DNA of 64,000 nt from Gammaproteobacteria bacterium UBA2675 (lineage in GTDB: Bacteria > Pseudomonadota > Gammaproteobacteria > Pseudomonadales > Pseudohongiellaceae), in NCBI GenBank assembly GCA_002354805.1, contig DEMH01000009.1, positions 992,001 through 1,056,000 of the forward strand, read 5' to 3'. Position numbers and translations under genes: made by a program. Positions 34,749-43,937 of this stretch are shown here, piece after piece (position 1 is the first letter of the stretch; every line of letters starts with the position of its first letter). A model generated the notes under the pieces. It searched no databases, was not told the DNA's origin, and saw nothing but the letters and a program-made list of their open reading frames with translations.

Positions 34749-35687
34749 TCAATCGCGCTCCAGAATACCGATGGCGATACGTGCAGCGGCAGTTCTATTC
34801 TGAACATTCAGCTTCTTGAATATCTGCTCCAGATGTTTGTTAACAGTTCTCGGGCTCATCTGAAGAATCTGTGCGGCCTCCCAGTTGGTTTTGCCTTGAC
34901 TGATCCATGCCAGTACTTCCGACTCCCGCTTGGTCAGGTTCAGCTTTTCGCGCAGTAACTCCTCGCCTGTGGTTTCGGCGGCTTCCGATAATCGCAACAG
35001 CTTTTCTTCTGCATTGACGTGTCGGATGAAGGTCACGCTCAGTCGTTTTTCCTGGTAAGACGGACCACTGCCAGACTCTACGGTCAGAGTGAGCATCTGA
35101 TTTTCTTCGCGCTGGGCTGGTGGCGACAGCCAGTTGCTCAGCGCCACAGACAGGGTTGAGGTTTGCCACTGCTCGCTGGCGCCAGCGCGTGCAAACAGCG
35201 CCAGGGTCTGCGGCGTTGCCCAGAGAATGCGCCCGTCGCGGCTCACAGAAAACAAATGCTGGCCTGCCGAATCCAGGGCATTGTAGGCGCTGCTGGTCAG
35301 GCGGGCATTGTTCAGGTGCACGTTCATTCTGGCCAGTAATTCCTCGGGTTTAATGGGTTTGGTCAGGTAGTCTACGCCTCCCGCCTCAAGTCCCCTGACA
35401 ATGCTGGCAGAGTCGCTGAGACCAGTCATAAACACCACGGGAATGCTGGCAAGTTCTGGTATGGCACGTAGATCCCGGCAGGTCTCAAAGCCGTCCTTGT
35501 TGGGCATGATGGCATCGAGCAGGATCATGTCAGGCCTGATTCGCCGGGCAATGGTCAATGCCTGACGTCCCTCAAGCGCAACCAGGACGTTGTAGCCGGC
35601 CTCCTCCAGTGTGTCATTGACGAAGCTCAGTGATTCGGGGGAGTCATCGACTACCAGTATCACATTGGAATTGGTTTTTTTGTTCAT
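34749..35687 (-). CDS. LuxR/NarL-type response regulator
   Basis: A 312-residue response regulator: receiver domain at residues 8-125 (ILVVDDSPESL; phospho-acceptor Asp in MILLDAIMPNKDG near residue 58; MTGLSD; LTKPIKPEELL), a middle segment of about 110 residues resembling a degenerate PAS domain (FSVSRDGRILWATPQTLALFARAG), and a C-terminal LuxR-type helix-turn-helix (LTKRESEVLAWISQGKTNWE, MSPRTVNKHLEQIFKKL). It overlaps the upstream kinase gene by four bases and is certainly its partner. Its likely targets are urt, ure, the receptor or mau genes, perhaps through the ACGTAG palindromes. Confidence 0.92.
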   Translation of the reverse strand: MNKKTNSNVILVVDDSPESLSFVNDTLEEAGYNVLVALEGRQALTIARRIRPDMILLDAIMPNKDGFETCRDLRAIPELASIPVVFMTGLSDSASIVRGLEAGGVDYLTKPIKPEELLARMNVHLNNARLTSSAYNALDSAGQHLFSVSRDGRILWATPQTLALFARAGASEQWQTSTLSVALSNWLSPPAQREENQMLTLTVESGSGPSYQEKRLSVTFIRHVNAEEKLLRLSEAAETTGEELLREKLNLTKRESEVLAWISQGKTNWEAAQILQMSPRTVNKHLEQIFKKLNVQNRTAAARIAIGILERD

Positions 35688-38600
35688 TTTTCAGTAGCAC
35701 TCATCTGTTCGTCCGGTGTGGGTTTTGGCTTTTTTGTGGCGGTAAAGCTGCGTGCAATCTGCGCAAACTGCATTCCATCCAACAACTTTTTGAGAGATTT
35801 TCTGCTGGTTTCGTTTATCAGTTCATGCCGCGCCAGCTCGTCCAGTTTGTTCTGAACGCCGCGCTTGTAGCCCAGCTCTGCGCAGGTGATCAACTCCCTG
35901 ACCAGTTCGTGATCAGCGATGGTTGTCAGATCGGTAGGAGGCTCAGTTTTCTCCAGCAGTGAGTTGTCAGCGCCGGGCCTGTCGACTATCCAGTCGATAG
36001 ATAACAGATCCCCGATGGTTTCCAGCAAGCGCTGGTGATTGATTGGTTTGACCAGGTAGGCATTATGGTGCGCCGTATCCTGAACGCTACGGTGATGCTC
36101 CTGGGCGTCGGCAGAAATCATGATCGCCGGTTGGCGGTGGCCCATTTCGCGCAACGTTCGGATCAACTCCAGACCACTCAGTCCGGGCATGCTGACATCC
36201 AGCAGCAGAATATCAGGGCGGGCCTCTTCGATGGTTTCAAGACAGTCATGGGCGTCAGGTGACTCCAGTACCGTGAATCCCAGCGGAGGCAGTAACTCTG
36301 ACATCAGTCCGCGATGGATCGGATCGTCGTCCACAACCATGACAGTGAGTCGTGGTCCGCGATAGCCTTTAATCTGATGTGGTACTGGGGTCTGTACTGA
36401 ATGCTCGGTGACCCGGGACATCATGAGGCTGACGGTAAAGCGGCTTCCTTTTCCGGGTGTGCTTACGATGTCCAGTTCCCCACCCATGATTTCCGATAAC
36501 AGGCGGACAATGGTCAGACCCAGACCGGTACCCGGCACATTAGGTACGTCAGGCCCGCGGACCCGCTCAAAGGGGTCAAGGATGCGCTTGAGGTCTTTTT
36601 CGCTGATGCCAATACCAGTGTCGACTACCGAGAACTCGGCGACTTGATTGCGATAGCGGACATGGAACTCAACGCTGCCACGAGGTGTGTACTTAATAGC
36701 GTTGGACAGCAGATTCACCAGGATCTGATAAAGCCTTTTTGAGTCGGTGGTAACGACTTCCGGGAGCTTGTTGTGGATATGGCAGCTGAAGTCAATCTGT
36801 TTGTTTGCCGCCATGTCGCGGAACATCTGCACCATCTGGTCAATGAACTCAGGCAGCTTGACGTGATTACGATAGATCTCCAGGCGGCCGGCCTCGATTT
36901 TTGAAATATCGAGCAGACCTTCGATAAGTCCCGCCAGGTGATCGCCGCTGCGTTTGATGATCTGCACCGCATCCCGGTTACGCTCGCTCATGTCTTCGCG
37001 CTGAATCAAAAGCTGTGCGTATCCGAGAATGGCCTGCAATGGGGTGCGCAATTCATGACTGATGCCGGACAGATATCGGCTTTTGGCATTGTTCGCGCGT
37101 TCGGCCAGGTCCTTGGCGCGCTGCAGTTGTTCATCGGTTCGACTGTGGGCTTCAATCTCTGCCAGCAGTCTATTGGTCTGGATGGTCGACTCCGCCTGGG
37201 CGACGACCCGGCTTTCACTCGCCAGCAGATAAAGCCAGCAGATAACGCCAAGAATGATCATCATTACAAAGAACAGCATGGTCAGCGCCTGATTCAGAAT
37301 CAGGGCGCTGACCGGATCGGTGCTCAACTGGAAATAAACCAGTGATAACAGTGCAGCACTGATCAGATTAGCAATACTGAAAAGTGTCATGAATCGCACC
37401 AGGCGTCTGCCGACAGGACGGAACAGGGCCGCAGGCAGCCAATGCTGCAACCATTCTTCAAGTTGACTGCTGAGCGTTGCTTCGGGTTTGCAGGCGTCCA
37501 TGCAACGTGAGTCGAGTGAGCAACACAGCGAGCAGATTGCTCCTTCATAGGCAGGGCAATAGGCAAGGTCGGGTCGCTCGAAATGATTCTCACATATGCA
37601 GCACTGCGCTTTTTCTTCCGGGCCGGTGGAGACCATGATGTGGTCAATTTCGGGGGATGTTCTGGCCAGGTAAAAGCGACCTTTAGTAAGCAGTGCGATA
37701 AGTGGAACGCAGACAAAGCACAATCCCAGACTGATAAAGTGAGCCAGGTGCCTGGGTGTGTCACCGAACATGCCGAGATAGCAGAGTACGCCGACAATCG
37801 ATGCAATCAGGACGGAGACGACACCGACCGGATTGATGTCATACAAATGGGCGCGTTTGAACTCAATGTAGGAAGGGCTGAGTTTCAGCGGTTTATTGAT
37901 CATCAGATCGGCCGACAGGCAGCCCAGCCAGCTCAGGGTAACTATCGAGAACAAACCCAGAATTGATTCCAGTGCCCGGTAGAGCCCAAGCTCCATCAAC
38001 AACAGTGCGATTGCCACATTAAAAACCAGCCAGACCACGCGGCCGGGGTGGCTATGTGTCAATCTCGAAAAGAAGTTGGACCAGGCGATGGAGCCAGCAT
38101 AGGCATTGGTTACGTTAATCTTCATCTGCGAGACAATGACCATCAACCCTGCCAGCACCAGCGAAAACGTTGGCGAACTGCTGACGTAGTTGAAGACCAT
38201 CTGATACATCCAGGTCGGGTCAATAGCCCTTTCGACCGACGCGCCCTCAGAGACTGCAATCCAGGCAAGAAAGGATCCCAGCAGCATTTTAATAAGACCG
38301 ATAAGAATCCAGCAGGGACCAGCCAGCGACAACCAGAACCACCAGCGAAAACGATTGGCATGGGTTTTTTGCGGCATGAATCTCAGGTAGTCCACCTGCT
38401 CGCCAATCTGGGCGACCATGGCGAACAGTATGGCCGTTGATGCACCGAACAGCGCAAGGTCAAAACCGGGCAGGCCGCCGGTGGTGCCGTCTGGCATGTA
38501 GGCTGCCCAATCTTCGACCCTGGAGAACTCAAACCACAAAACAAGCACCAAAGCAGTGCACTGTAGCGTCAGCCAGAACGTTTGGGTGCCTACCTGAAAG

Positions 38601-39115
38601 CGTGAGATGAGCGTGATTCCGTGCGTCACGATGGGTATGACTGCAACCGCGCAGATGATGTAGCCCAGCCACAATGGGATGCCCAGCATGGCGTACAGGG
38701 CTGCCGCAAGAATGGCTCCTTCAATCGCAAAGAATATGAAGGTGAATGAGGCATAGATCAGTGATGTGATGGTCGAGCCCAGGTAGCCGAAACCAGCGCC
38801 GCGCGTCAGCAGATCAATGTCAAGCCCGTAGCGTGCCGCGTAGTAACAGATGGGAAACCCAGTGGTGATAATGACCAGCGCAACCGCCAGCATGGCGGCT
38901 ACCGCATTCACCACACCGTAATTCAAAGTGATGGTTGCAGCAATCGCTTCCAGTGCCAGGAAGGCGGTGGCGCCTATCGCCGTCATCGCTACTGTGCTGA
39001 TGCTGAATCGGCGCGCTCCTATCGCCGTGAATCGCAGCGCAAAGTCTTCCAGTGTTTCGTTGCCGACCCACAGGTTGTACTTTCGTCGCACACGAAAAAT
39101 TTTTTGAGTTGGCAT
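35684..39115 (-). CDS. Hybrid sensor kinase with NCS1 transporter-like input domain and Cys-rich insert
   Basis: A 1143-residue protein. Residues 25-480 form about twelve helices that resemble the NCS1 purine/cytosine/allantoin permease fold. Residues 505-542 carry nine cysteines (CCIC, YC, CSLCC, C-x3-C), a likely zinc module. Two more helices follow (575-597, 606-631), then a coiled coil, HisKA with His687 (SHELRTPL), HATPase motifs (NLLSNAIKY, DTGIGIS, GTGLGLTIV), a receiver with Asp973 (LLLDVSMPG) and a helical C-terminal segment. This is a transporter-like sensor comparable in principle to CbrA (which has an SLC5-type domain) but with another transporter fold. It is expected to sense a small nitrogenous molecule, perhaps urea or a relative, and to phosphorylate the adjacent LuxR-type regulator. 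Confidence 0.88.
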   Translation of the reverse strand: MPTQKIFRVRRKYNLWVGNETLEDFALRFTAIGARRFSISTVAMTAIGATAFLALEAIAATITLNYGVVNAVAAMLAVALVIITTGFPICYYAARYGLDIDLLTRGAGFGYLGSTITSLIYASFTFIFFAIEGAILAAALYAMLGIPLWLGYIICAVAVIPIVTHGITLISRFQVGTQTFWLTLQCTALVLVLWFEFSRVEDWAAYMPDGTTGGLPGFDLALFGASTAILFAMVAQIGEQVDYLRFMPQKTHANRFRWWFWLSLAGPCWILIGLIKMLLGSFLAWIAVSEGASVERAIDPTWMYQMVFNYVSSSPTFSLVLAGLMVIVSQMKINVTNAYAGSIAWSNFFSRLTHSHPGRVVWLVFNVAIALLLMELGLYRALESILGLFSIVTLSWLGCLSADLMINKPLKLSPSYIEFKRAHLYDINPVGVVSVLIASIVGVLCYLGMFGDTPRHLAHFISLGLCFVCVPLIALLTKGRFYLARTSPEIDHIMVSTGPEEKAQCCICENHFERPDLAYCPAYEGAICSLCCSLDSRCMDACKPEATLSSQLEEWLQHWLPAALFRPVGRRLVRFMTLFSIANLISAALLSLVYFQLSTDPVSALILNQALTMLFFVMMIILGVICWLYLLASESRVVAQAESTIQTNRLLAEIEAHSRTDEQLQRAKDLAERANNAKSRYLSGISHELRTPLQAILGYAQLLIQREDMSERNRDAVQIIKRSGDHLAGLIEGLLDISKIEAGRLEIYRNHVKLPEFIDQMVQMFRDMAANKQIDFSCHIHNKLPEVVTTDSKRLYQILVNLLSNAIKYTPRGSVEFHVRYRNQVAEFSVVDTGIGISEKDLKRILDPFERVRGPDVPNVPGTGLGLTIVRLLSEIMGGELDIVSTPGKGSRFTVSLMMSRVTEHSVQTPVPHQIKGYRGPRLTVMVVDDDPIHRGLMSELLPPLGFTVLESPDAHDCLETIEEARPDILLLDVSMPGLSGLELIRTLREMGHRQPAIMISADAQEHHRSVQDTAHHNAYLVKPINHQRLLETIGDLLSIDWIVDRPGADNSLLEKTEPPTDLTTIADHELVRELITCAELGYKRGVQNKLDELARHELINETSRKSLKKLLDGMQFAQIARSFTATKKPKPTPDEQMSATEK

Positions 39116-39247
39116 TGGTTAAAACGGCTGCTAGGCTTCCTCTCAGGCTGATATCAGATTTCTTGATCCTCAAAGCTTATGCAAAATGTGAGCCACTCAG
39201 CAGACAACTGGCATGAGTGCTCTCACCGATGCAACTACAGTTAATAC

Positions 39248-39267
39248 GCAATGCTGTGATGCATTGC
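39248..39267. promoter_or_regulatory. Inverted repeat and CTACGTC element in the kinase/mau divergent region
   Basis: GCAATGC (39248-39254) and GCATTGC (39261-39267) are perfect inverted repeats around TGTGAT, preceded by TTAATACGC, which also occurs as TAATACGC inside the urtA palindrome. CTACGTC follows at 39290-39296. The region separates the divergent kinase and mauB genes (266 bases) and probably controls both. No clear sigma-54 site was found here. Confidence 0.4.
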
Positions 39268-39381
39268 CATGCGCACTCATCCCCTTCCTCTACGTCGTTT
39301 AACCCACTGCGCTGCATTGCTCGTGGTGGTACTAATAGATTCCGTCGTCAATAACTATCCTGAAACAATTTGGAGCATCAG

Positions 39382-40515
39382 ATGTTGCAACGCACACTCT
39401 GGTCCCTTGCGCTCTTGCTGAGTTGCGGGGCTGTACACGCACAGTGGGACACTATCGTTGGTGATGTGCGAACCGTGGAGGAGCCCGATGTACGCTGGGT
39501 CGCAGTTCGTGGAGGCAGCTCAGCCTATCTGGTTGACACCGATGAAGGCGTGGTCAAAGGCACATTGCCGTTATCCAGGTTCTCACCAACGCTGGTATCG
39601 CATGCCAGCGAGGGCCGAATCTACTCCTACGGCAGCTTTTACACGCGTGACACGTACGGTGAGCGCACAGATGTCGTGTTGATATTCGACATCGAAACGG
39701 CTTCACCGATTGGCGAGGTAGAGATCCCCGCGCGCGCCGCCGGTATTGGTCACGCAGGAATGATCAGCGTCATCAATGAATCCTTTGTTGGTGTATTCAA
39801 CCTGACGCCTGCGCAGTCAGTCAGTCTGGTGGATATCCGCACTAATGCGTTTGCCAACGAGATATCGCTGGCTGGCTGTTCTTCGATGTATCCGATCGCT
39901 GAAGGGTTTATGTCGATCTGCGGCGACGGGACTGTCCAGTACATAGAAGTTTCCAATTCAGGCCAGGAAGTTTCTCGCGTGCGCAGCGAGTCGTTTTTTG
40001 ACCTCACGGTTGACCCGGTCTACGACTACGCATCACCCGCAGCAGATGGCTACATGATCATGTCATTCGATGGCTACCTGCGAAAAGCCTACCTCGATGG
40101 TGATGAAGTCATCGTTACCGAAGCTTTTAATATCAATCCCGAAAACGACGGCGAAGCTGATATCAACGGCGTGGTCCGGGAACCCGATGACAACTGGCGA
40201 ATTGGCGGGCGTCAACCTTTTGCCTACCACGACGAGGGCGCTTTGCTGGCCACAGTCATGCACCAGGGTGGCGGCCAGGAAACCTTTGAGAAAGCTGGTA
40301 CAGAAATCTGGACCTTCAATATGCGAACCGGCAACCGTGGCTATCGTCTCAAGCTTGACGAGGGGATAACTGCAAGTGCTGTCATGTTTACGCCTGATGC
40401 CGAACCGCTGATGCTGATTCAGACCAACGAAGGTCTGCGTGTTCACGACCCTCGCACGGGTCGTCATCTGCGAACCATCAGCAGTGTCAGCGGCTCAATT
40501 CACAACCTGTTCTAA
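39382..40515 (+). CDS. mauB: Methylamine dehydrogenase heavy (beta-propeller) chain
   Basis: A 377-residue protein from the ATG at 39382 (GGAG six bases upstream), with a signal peptide ending near VHA-QWDT. Seven-bladed propeller-type repeats fit the amine dehydrogenase heavy chain: VWAVRGGSSAYLVDTDEGVVKG-like first blade (actual RWVAVRGGSSAYLVD), LPLSRFSPTLV, and a C-terminal LRTISSVSGSIHNLF. Its identity is supported by the following mauE, mauD and mauA genes. It forms the periplasmic alpha2beta2 enzyme with MauA, oxidising methylamine to formaldehyde and ammonia. Confidence 0.92.
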   Translation: MLQRTLWSLALLLSCGAVHAQWDTIVGDVRTVEEPDVRWVAVRGGSSAYLVDTDEGVVKGTLPLSRFSPTLVSHASEGRIYSYGSFYTRDTYGERTDVVLIFDIETASPIGEVEIPARAAGIGHAGMISVINESFVGVFNLTPAQSVSLVDIRTNAFANEISLAGCSSMYPIAEGFMSICGDGTVQYIEVSNSGQEVSRVRSESFFDLTVDPVYDYASPAADGYMIMSFDGYLRKAYLDGDEVIVTEAFNINPENDGEADINGVVREPDDNWRIGGRQPFAYHDEGALLATVMHQGGGQETFEKAGTEIWTFNMRTGNRGYRLKLDEGITASAVMFTPDAEPLMLIQTNEGLRVHDPRTGRHLRTISSVSGSIHNLF

Positions 40516-40527
40516 GGAGTTGTCGAT

Positions 40528-41046
40528 ATGGATCCTTTGCTAACACTGGTTGTAGCGACGTCTATAGGTCTGCTGTTTTTCACAGCGGCACGCCACAAGT
40601 TAAGCGGTGGTCGCCGATTCGAAGCGCAACTGGCGGCCTATCAGCTGCTTCCCGAGTCCTGGTTGCGACCAGTCGCAAAAACTTTGCCATGGCTGGAACT
40701 GGCAGTTGCCGTCGCCCTGCTGGTCCCGCTCACCAGGACGCCAGCCGCACTGGCAGCCACTACATTGATGTTGGGATATGCCCTGGCGATGGCGGTGAAT
40801 ATCAAACGCGGACGGGCTGAGATTGATTGTGGTTGCGGAGATCAGCCGCAGGCACTGTCCGGCTGGTTGCTGCTTCGCAATGCTGTGCTGGCAATAGCAG
40901 CGATGAGCCTGGTGGCGCCGGTCACTGAACGGGCGTTGGGAATGGCAGACATGTGGTTCATGGTGGTTTTGACTGCCGCCCTGTCGCTTGCCTATGTCAT
41001 GTGTGAGCAACTGACACGAAATTTTTCCGGACTAAGTAAATCTTAA
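40528..41046 (+). CDS. mauE: Methylamine utilisation membrane protein MauE
   Basis: A 172-residue protein with four predicted membrane helices and the MauE/DoxX-like features ATSIGLLFFTAARHKLSG and FEAQLAAYQLLPESW, plus a conserved Cys pair in IDCGCGDQPQ. MauE and MauD are needed for maturation of the disulfide-rich light chain, MauE probably supplying reducing equivalents across the inner membrane. It lies 12 bases after mauB and 34 bases before mauD. Confidence 0.92.
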   Translation: MDPLLTLVVATSIGLLFFTAARHKLSGGRRFEAQLAAYQLLPESWLRPVAKTLPWLELAVAVALLVPLTRTPAALAATTLMLGYALAMAVNIKRGRAEIDCGCGDQPQALSGWLLLRNAVLAIAAMSLVAPVTERALGMADMWFMVVLTAALSLAYVMCEQLTRNFSGLSKS

Positions 41047-41080
41047 TTGGCAGGTTGATGCCTGTACGAGGAGTCATGTA

Positions 41081-41707
41081 ATGGGTAGTGGTTCTATAGT
41101 GGTGTTGAGCGTACTGTGTTTCGTAGTACTGGTGCTTATGCTTGCGGTAATAGCGCTGGCGAGGCAGATTGGCATTCTGCATACACGATTGGCACCCGCG
41201 GGCGCGTTGATGACAACGGCCGGTCCGAAGGTGGGAGACAAGGCACCTGCATTGTCCATCCCGGATATCAACGGCACTCCGGTGGCTATCGGTGCCGGTC
41301 CTGCTGAGGCGGGCATGGCTCGAAAACCACAACTGATTCTGTTTGTGTCACCCAGCTGTCCGATCTGTAAGGATCTTGTGCCGGTTGCAAAGAGCATGGC
41401 CCGAGCAGAAAAACTGTCTCTTGTTTTTGGCAGCGATGGCGGACAGCTGAGCAAGCATCAAAGCTATGTGGCCAGGATGGGGCTGGAAGACTATCCCTAT
41501 GTTGTGTCCCTGGAACTGGGCATGAAGTTTGAGGTTGGCAAGCTCCCTTACGCTGTGTTGATAGACCAGCAAGGAGTGCTTCGCTCCAAAGGCCTGGTGA
41601 ACAGTCGGGAGCATCTGGAGTCGCTGGTGACATCAATGCAGAGTGGATATGAATCAATACAGGACTACCTGGTTAAATCAGGCAGTCTGCAGGAGCAGGC
41701 ATCATGA
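41081..41707 (+). CDS. mauD: Methylamine dehydrogenase accessory protein MauD (thioredoxin-like)
   Basis: A 208-residue protein with an N-terminal membrane anchor (residues 5-27) and a periplasmic thioredoxin-fold domain bearing C93-P-I-C96 in FVSPSCPICKDL, the MauD active site. MauD is required for correct formation or isomerisation of the six disulfides in the MauA light chain. The mauA gene overlaps its end by four bases. Confidence 0.94.
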   Translation: MGSGSIVVLSVLCFVVLVLMLAVIALARQIGILHTRLAPAGALMTTAGPKVGDKAPALSIPDINGTPVAIGAGPAEAGMARKPQLILFVSPSCPICKDLVPVAKSMARAEKLSLVFGSDGGQLSKHQSYVARMGLEDYPYVVSLELGMKFEVGKLPYAVLIDQQGVLRSKGLVNSREHLESLVTSMQSGYESIQDYLVKSGSLQEQAS

Positions 41708-42303
41708 GTGATAGACAGGCACTGATTGCACAGTTGTACAAGGACCTGGATGCGAAGACCACCGGGGCCATTCGATTCCTTGCCGGAAGAACGTCGCGCC
41801 GCTCATTCCTGGGCCGCATGGGTGTGTTTCTGGCAGGTATGGGGGCATTGCCCGTACTGCCCGTCGCACGTGCCTCGGCGCAAACGCCATTTCCTCCAGC
41901 CGGTAACGCCGGTCCGGTAGAGGGTGTGGCGGATATTGAGGAGATGGGTGATCCTCAAGAGTGTGAGTACTGGCGCTACTGCGCGTTCAGTGGCTCGCTG
42001 TGTAGCTGCTGTGGTGGTTCACTGACACAATGTCCTCCGGGATCACAGACCGCTACAATCGCCTGGGTTGGCTCCTGCCATAACCCGACCGATGGTCGCG
42101 ATTACCTGATTTCTTACAACGACTGCTGTGGTAAGGGTAGTTGCGGCAGCGGATGTGGCTGTTCGCGATCGGAAGGCGACCGTCCGGTTTACTTCCCATC
42201 AAAGTCCAACAACGTGCTCTGGTGCTTCGGCTCAACCAGCCATGCTTACCACTGCACACTGGCACTGGTTATCGGTCATGCTGACGCCAATGCGCTGCCT
42301 TAA
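41704..42303 (+). CDS. mauA: Methylamine dehydrogenase light chain (TTQ subunit)
   Basis: A 199-residue precursor with a twin-arginine signal (TSRRSFLGRMG, residues 30-40) and the highly cysteine-rich light chain. The two tryptophans that become tryptophan tryptophylquinone are seen as Trp121 (AWVGSCHNP) and Trp173 (VLWCFGS), 52 residues apart against 51 in Paracoccus (Trp57/Trp108). CSCCGGSLTQCPPGS, ISYNDCCGK and CGSGCGC hold the disulfide cysteines. The cofactor needs MauG, whose gene is two positions downstream. Confidence 0.97.
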   Translation: MSDRQALIAQLYKDLDAKTTGAIRFLAGRTSRRSFLGRMGVFLAGMGALPVLPVARASAQTPFPPAGNAGPVEGVADIEEMGDPQECEYWRYCAFSGSLCSCCGGSLTQCPPGSQTATIAWVGSCHNPTDGRDYLISYNDCCGKGSCGSGCGCSRSEGDRPVYFPSKSNNVLWCFGSTSHAYHCTLALVIGHADANALP

Positions 42304-42307
42304 CTTC

Positions 42308-42766
42308 ATGCCGCAGCCTGGCAGTTTTTCCAGGTTGCGCTTATGTCACTCAGGCAAGTTCCGGGCGGCAGCCGTCGCCCTGGTATTGGGGCTGGTGCCG
42401 TTTGGCCAGACTGTGGCACAACATGGGCAAGGGCCTCAGTATATGTACCTGCTGCATTGTGGCGGGTGTCATATCGAAAACGGCTCAGGTATGCCGCCGG
42501 CCATACCTGACCTGCGTGTCACCATGCCTAAGCTGGCGACTCATGATGAAGGTCGTGCCTACATGGTGCAGGTGCCAGGCGCTTCCCAGGCGCCGGTTAC
42601 AGACGCGCAGCTCACTGAAATCATGAACTGGATGTTGCGTACCTTTGCAGAAGGCTCTCATCAGCCTTACACAGTATCTGAAGTTACCCGGCACCGCGCC
42701 AACAAAGTGCTGGATATTCTGGCGTTACGCAGACAACTGATTGCGGAGAATCTGGAGGCGCAATGA
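42308..42766 (+). CDS. Small periplasmic c-type cytochrome in the mau cluster
   Basis: A precursor of about 152 residues from ATG 42308; in-frame ATGs at 42278 and 42290 overlap mauA and cannot be excluded. A signal peptide (to about QTVAQ) is followed by one heme-c motif CGGCH in LLHCGGCHIENGSGMPPAIPD (His ligand), with distal Met candidates such as that in YMVQVPGAS or NWMLRTF. The frame overlaps mauG by four bases. It sits where other organisms have the copper protein amicyanin (mauC), so it is a candidate electron acceptor of methylamine dehydrogenase. Confidence 0.82.
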   Translation: MPQPGSFSRLRLCHSGKFRAAAVALVLGLVPFGQTVAQHGQGPQYMYLLHCGGCHIENGSGMPPAIPDLRVTMPKLATHDEGRAYMVQVPGASQAPVTDAQLTEIMNWMLRTFAEGSHQPYTVSEVTRHRANKVLDILALRRQLIAENLEAQ

Positions 42767-43926
42767 TCACCCGGCGTCGTATGGTGTTGGGTCTGCTGGT
42801 AGCGACCTTCAGTCCAATCGCCATATCAGATGATGATTCCACCTCTTTGGCCTGGTTAGGACAGGCCTTTTTTTTTGACAGCAATTTATCTCTTGAGCGT
42901 ACAGTTTCCTGTGCGACCTGTCACGACCCGAATGCTGCCTTCAGCGATCCGCGTGATAATGGTGTGCTGGCGGCTGCCTCACTGGGCAGCGACGGCGTCT
43001 CACTGGGGGATCGTCATGCGCCTTCGCTCGGTTATGTGGCGCTGACACCTGAGTTTTCCCGCGACGCTGACGGACTCTATCACGGCGGGCTTTTCTGGGA
43101 CGGCCGTGCAGACAATCTTGCCGAACAGGCACTGGTGCCCATATTCGATCAGACTGAAATGCGGCTGAGTGGCCCTGAGCAGCTGGCAGAGCGTATCCTT
43201 GAAAATCCCGATTACAAACGGCAACTGGTGTCATTGTTCGGTAATCAGATTGAGACTGACCCTGAGCAATTAAGCGAGGCCGTAGGTGAGGCACTGGCTG
43301 CGTTCCAGCAGACTGAGCAACTGCAGCCGTATGACTCCCGATATGATGACTTTCTGCGAGGCGAGTACCAGCCTACATTGCAGGAGTCCCTGGGGATGGC
43401 GCTGTTTTTCACCGAAGGATTTACCAACTGCAATCAGTGTCATCAATTACAGGACGTGCCCAATCGCAGGCAGGAAACTTTCAGCAACTATGCTTTTGAA
43501 AATATAGGATTGCCGGTCAATGAACGCTTACGATCAGTGAATCGCAAGCGGGAGTTGGCGAATAATCCTGAGTACACAGATAAAGGCCTGGCGATGCGAC
43601 CGGATATCCCTGCGGGTGAGCAGGCTGGTCGATTCAAGGTTCCGAGCCTGCGCAACGTCGCCGTTACTGCGCCGTATATGCACAATGGTGTGTTTGGTGA
43701 GCTGCGCACGGTTCTGGATTTCTACAACAAGTACAATCGCAGTGGCGGTGACAGCCAGATCAACCCGGAGACAGGAGAGCCCTGGGGTGATGCCGAAGTG
43801 CCCGAGACAATTGCTCTGGACAAACTGACAGGGACCATGCCTCTGGAGCCGCGTCACCTGGATGCGCTGGAGGCCTTCCTGCGGATGCTGACAGACCAGC
43901 GCTATCAGCATCTGCTGGAGGATTGA
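42763..43926 (+). CDS. mauG: Di-heme enzyme MauG
   Basis: A 387-residue di-heme protein of the cytochrome c peroxidase/MauG family with a short signal peptide (ending near PIAIS). Heme motifs are C50-A-T-C53-H54 and C223-N-Q-C226-H227. Further conserved stretches are HAPSLGYVALTPEFSRD, FWDGRADNLAEQA, PSLRNVAVTAPYMHNGVF and LDFYNKYNRSGGD. MauG uses peroxide or oxygen to complete the TTQ cofactor of MauA in the periplasm. Its position as last gene of the mau cluster makes MauG far more likely than a general peroxidase. Confidence 0.93.
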   Translation: MITRRRMVLGLLVATFSPIAISDDDSTSLAWLGQAFFFDSNLSLERTVSCATCHDPNAAFSDPRDNGVLAAASLGSDGVSLGDRHAPSLGYVALTPEFSRDADGLYHGGLFWDGRADNLAEQALVPIFDQTEMRLSGPEQLAERILENPDYKRQLVSLFGNQIETDPEQLSEAVGEALAAFQQTEQLQPYDSRYDDFLRGEYQPTLQESLGMALFFTEGFTNCNQCHQLQDVPNRRQETFSNYAFENIGLPVNERLRSVNRKRELANNPEYTDKGLAMRPDIPAGEQAGRFKVPSLRNVAVTAPYMHNGVFGELRTVLDFYNKYNRSGGDSQINPETGEPWGDAEVPETIALDKLTGTMPLEPRHLDALEAFLRMLTDQRYQHLLED

Positions 43927-43937
43927 TCAAGCGTTTA

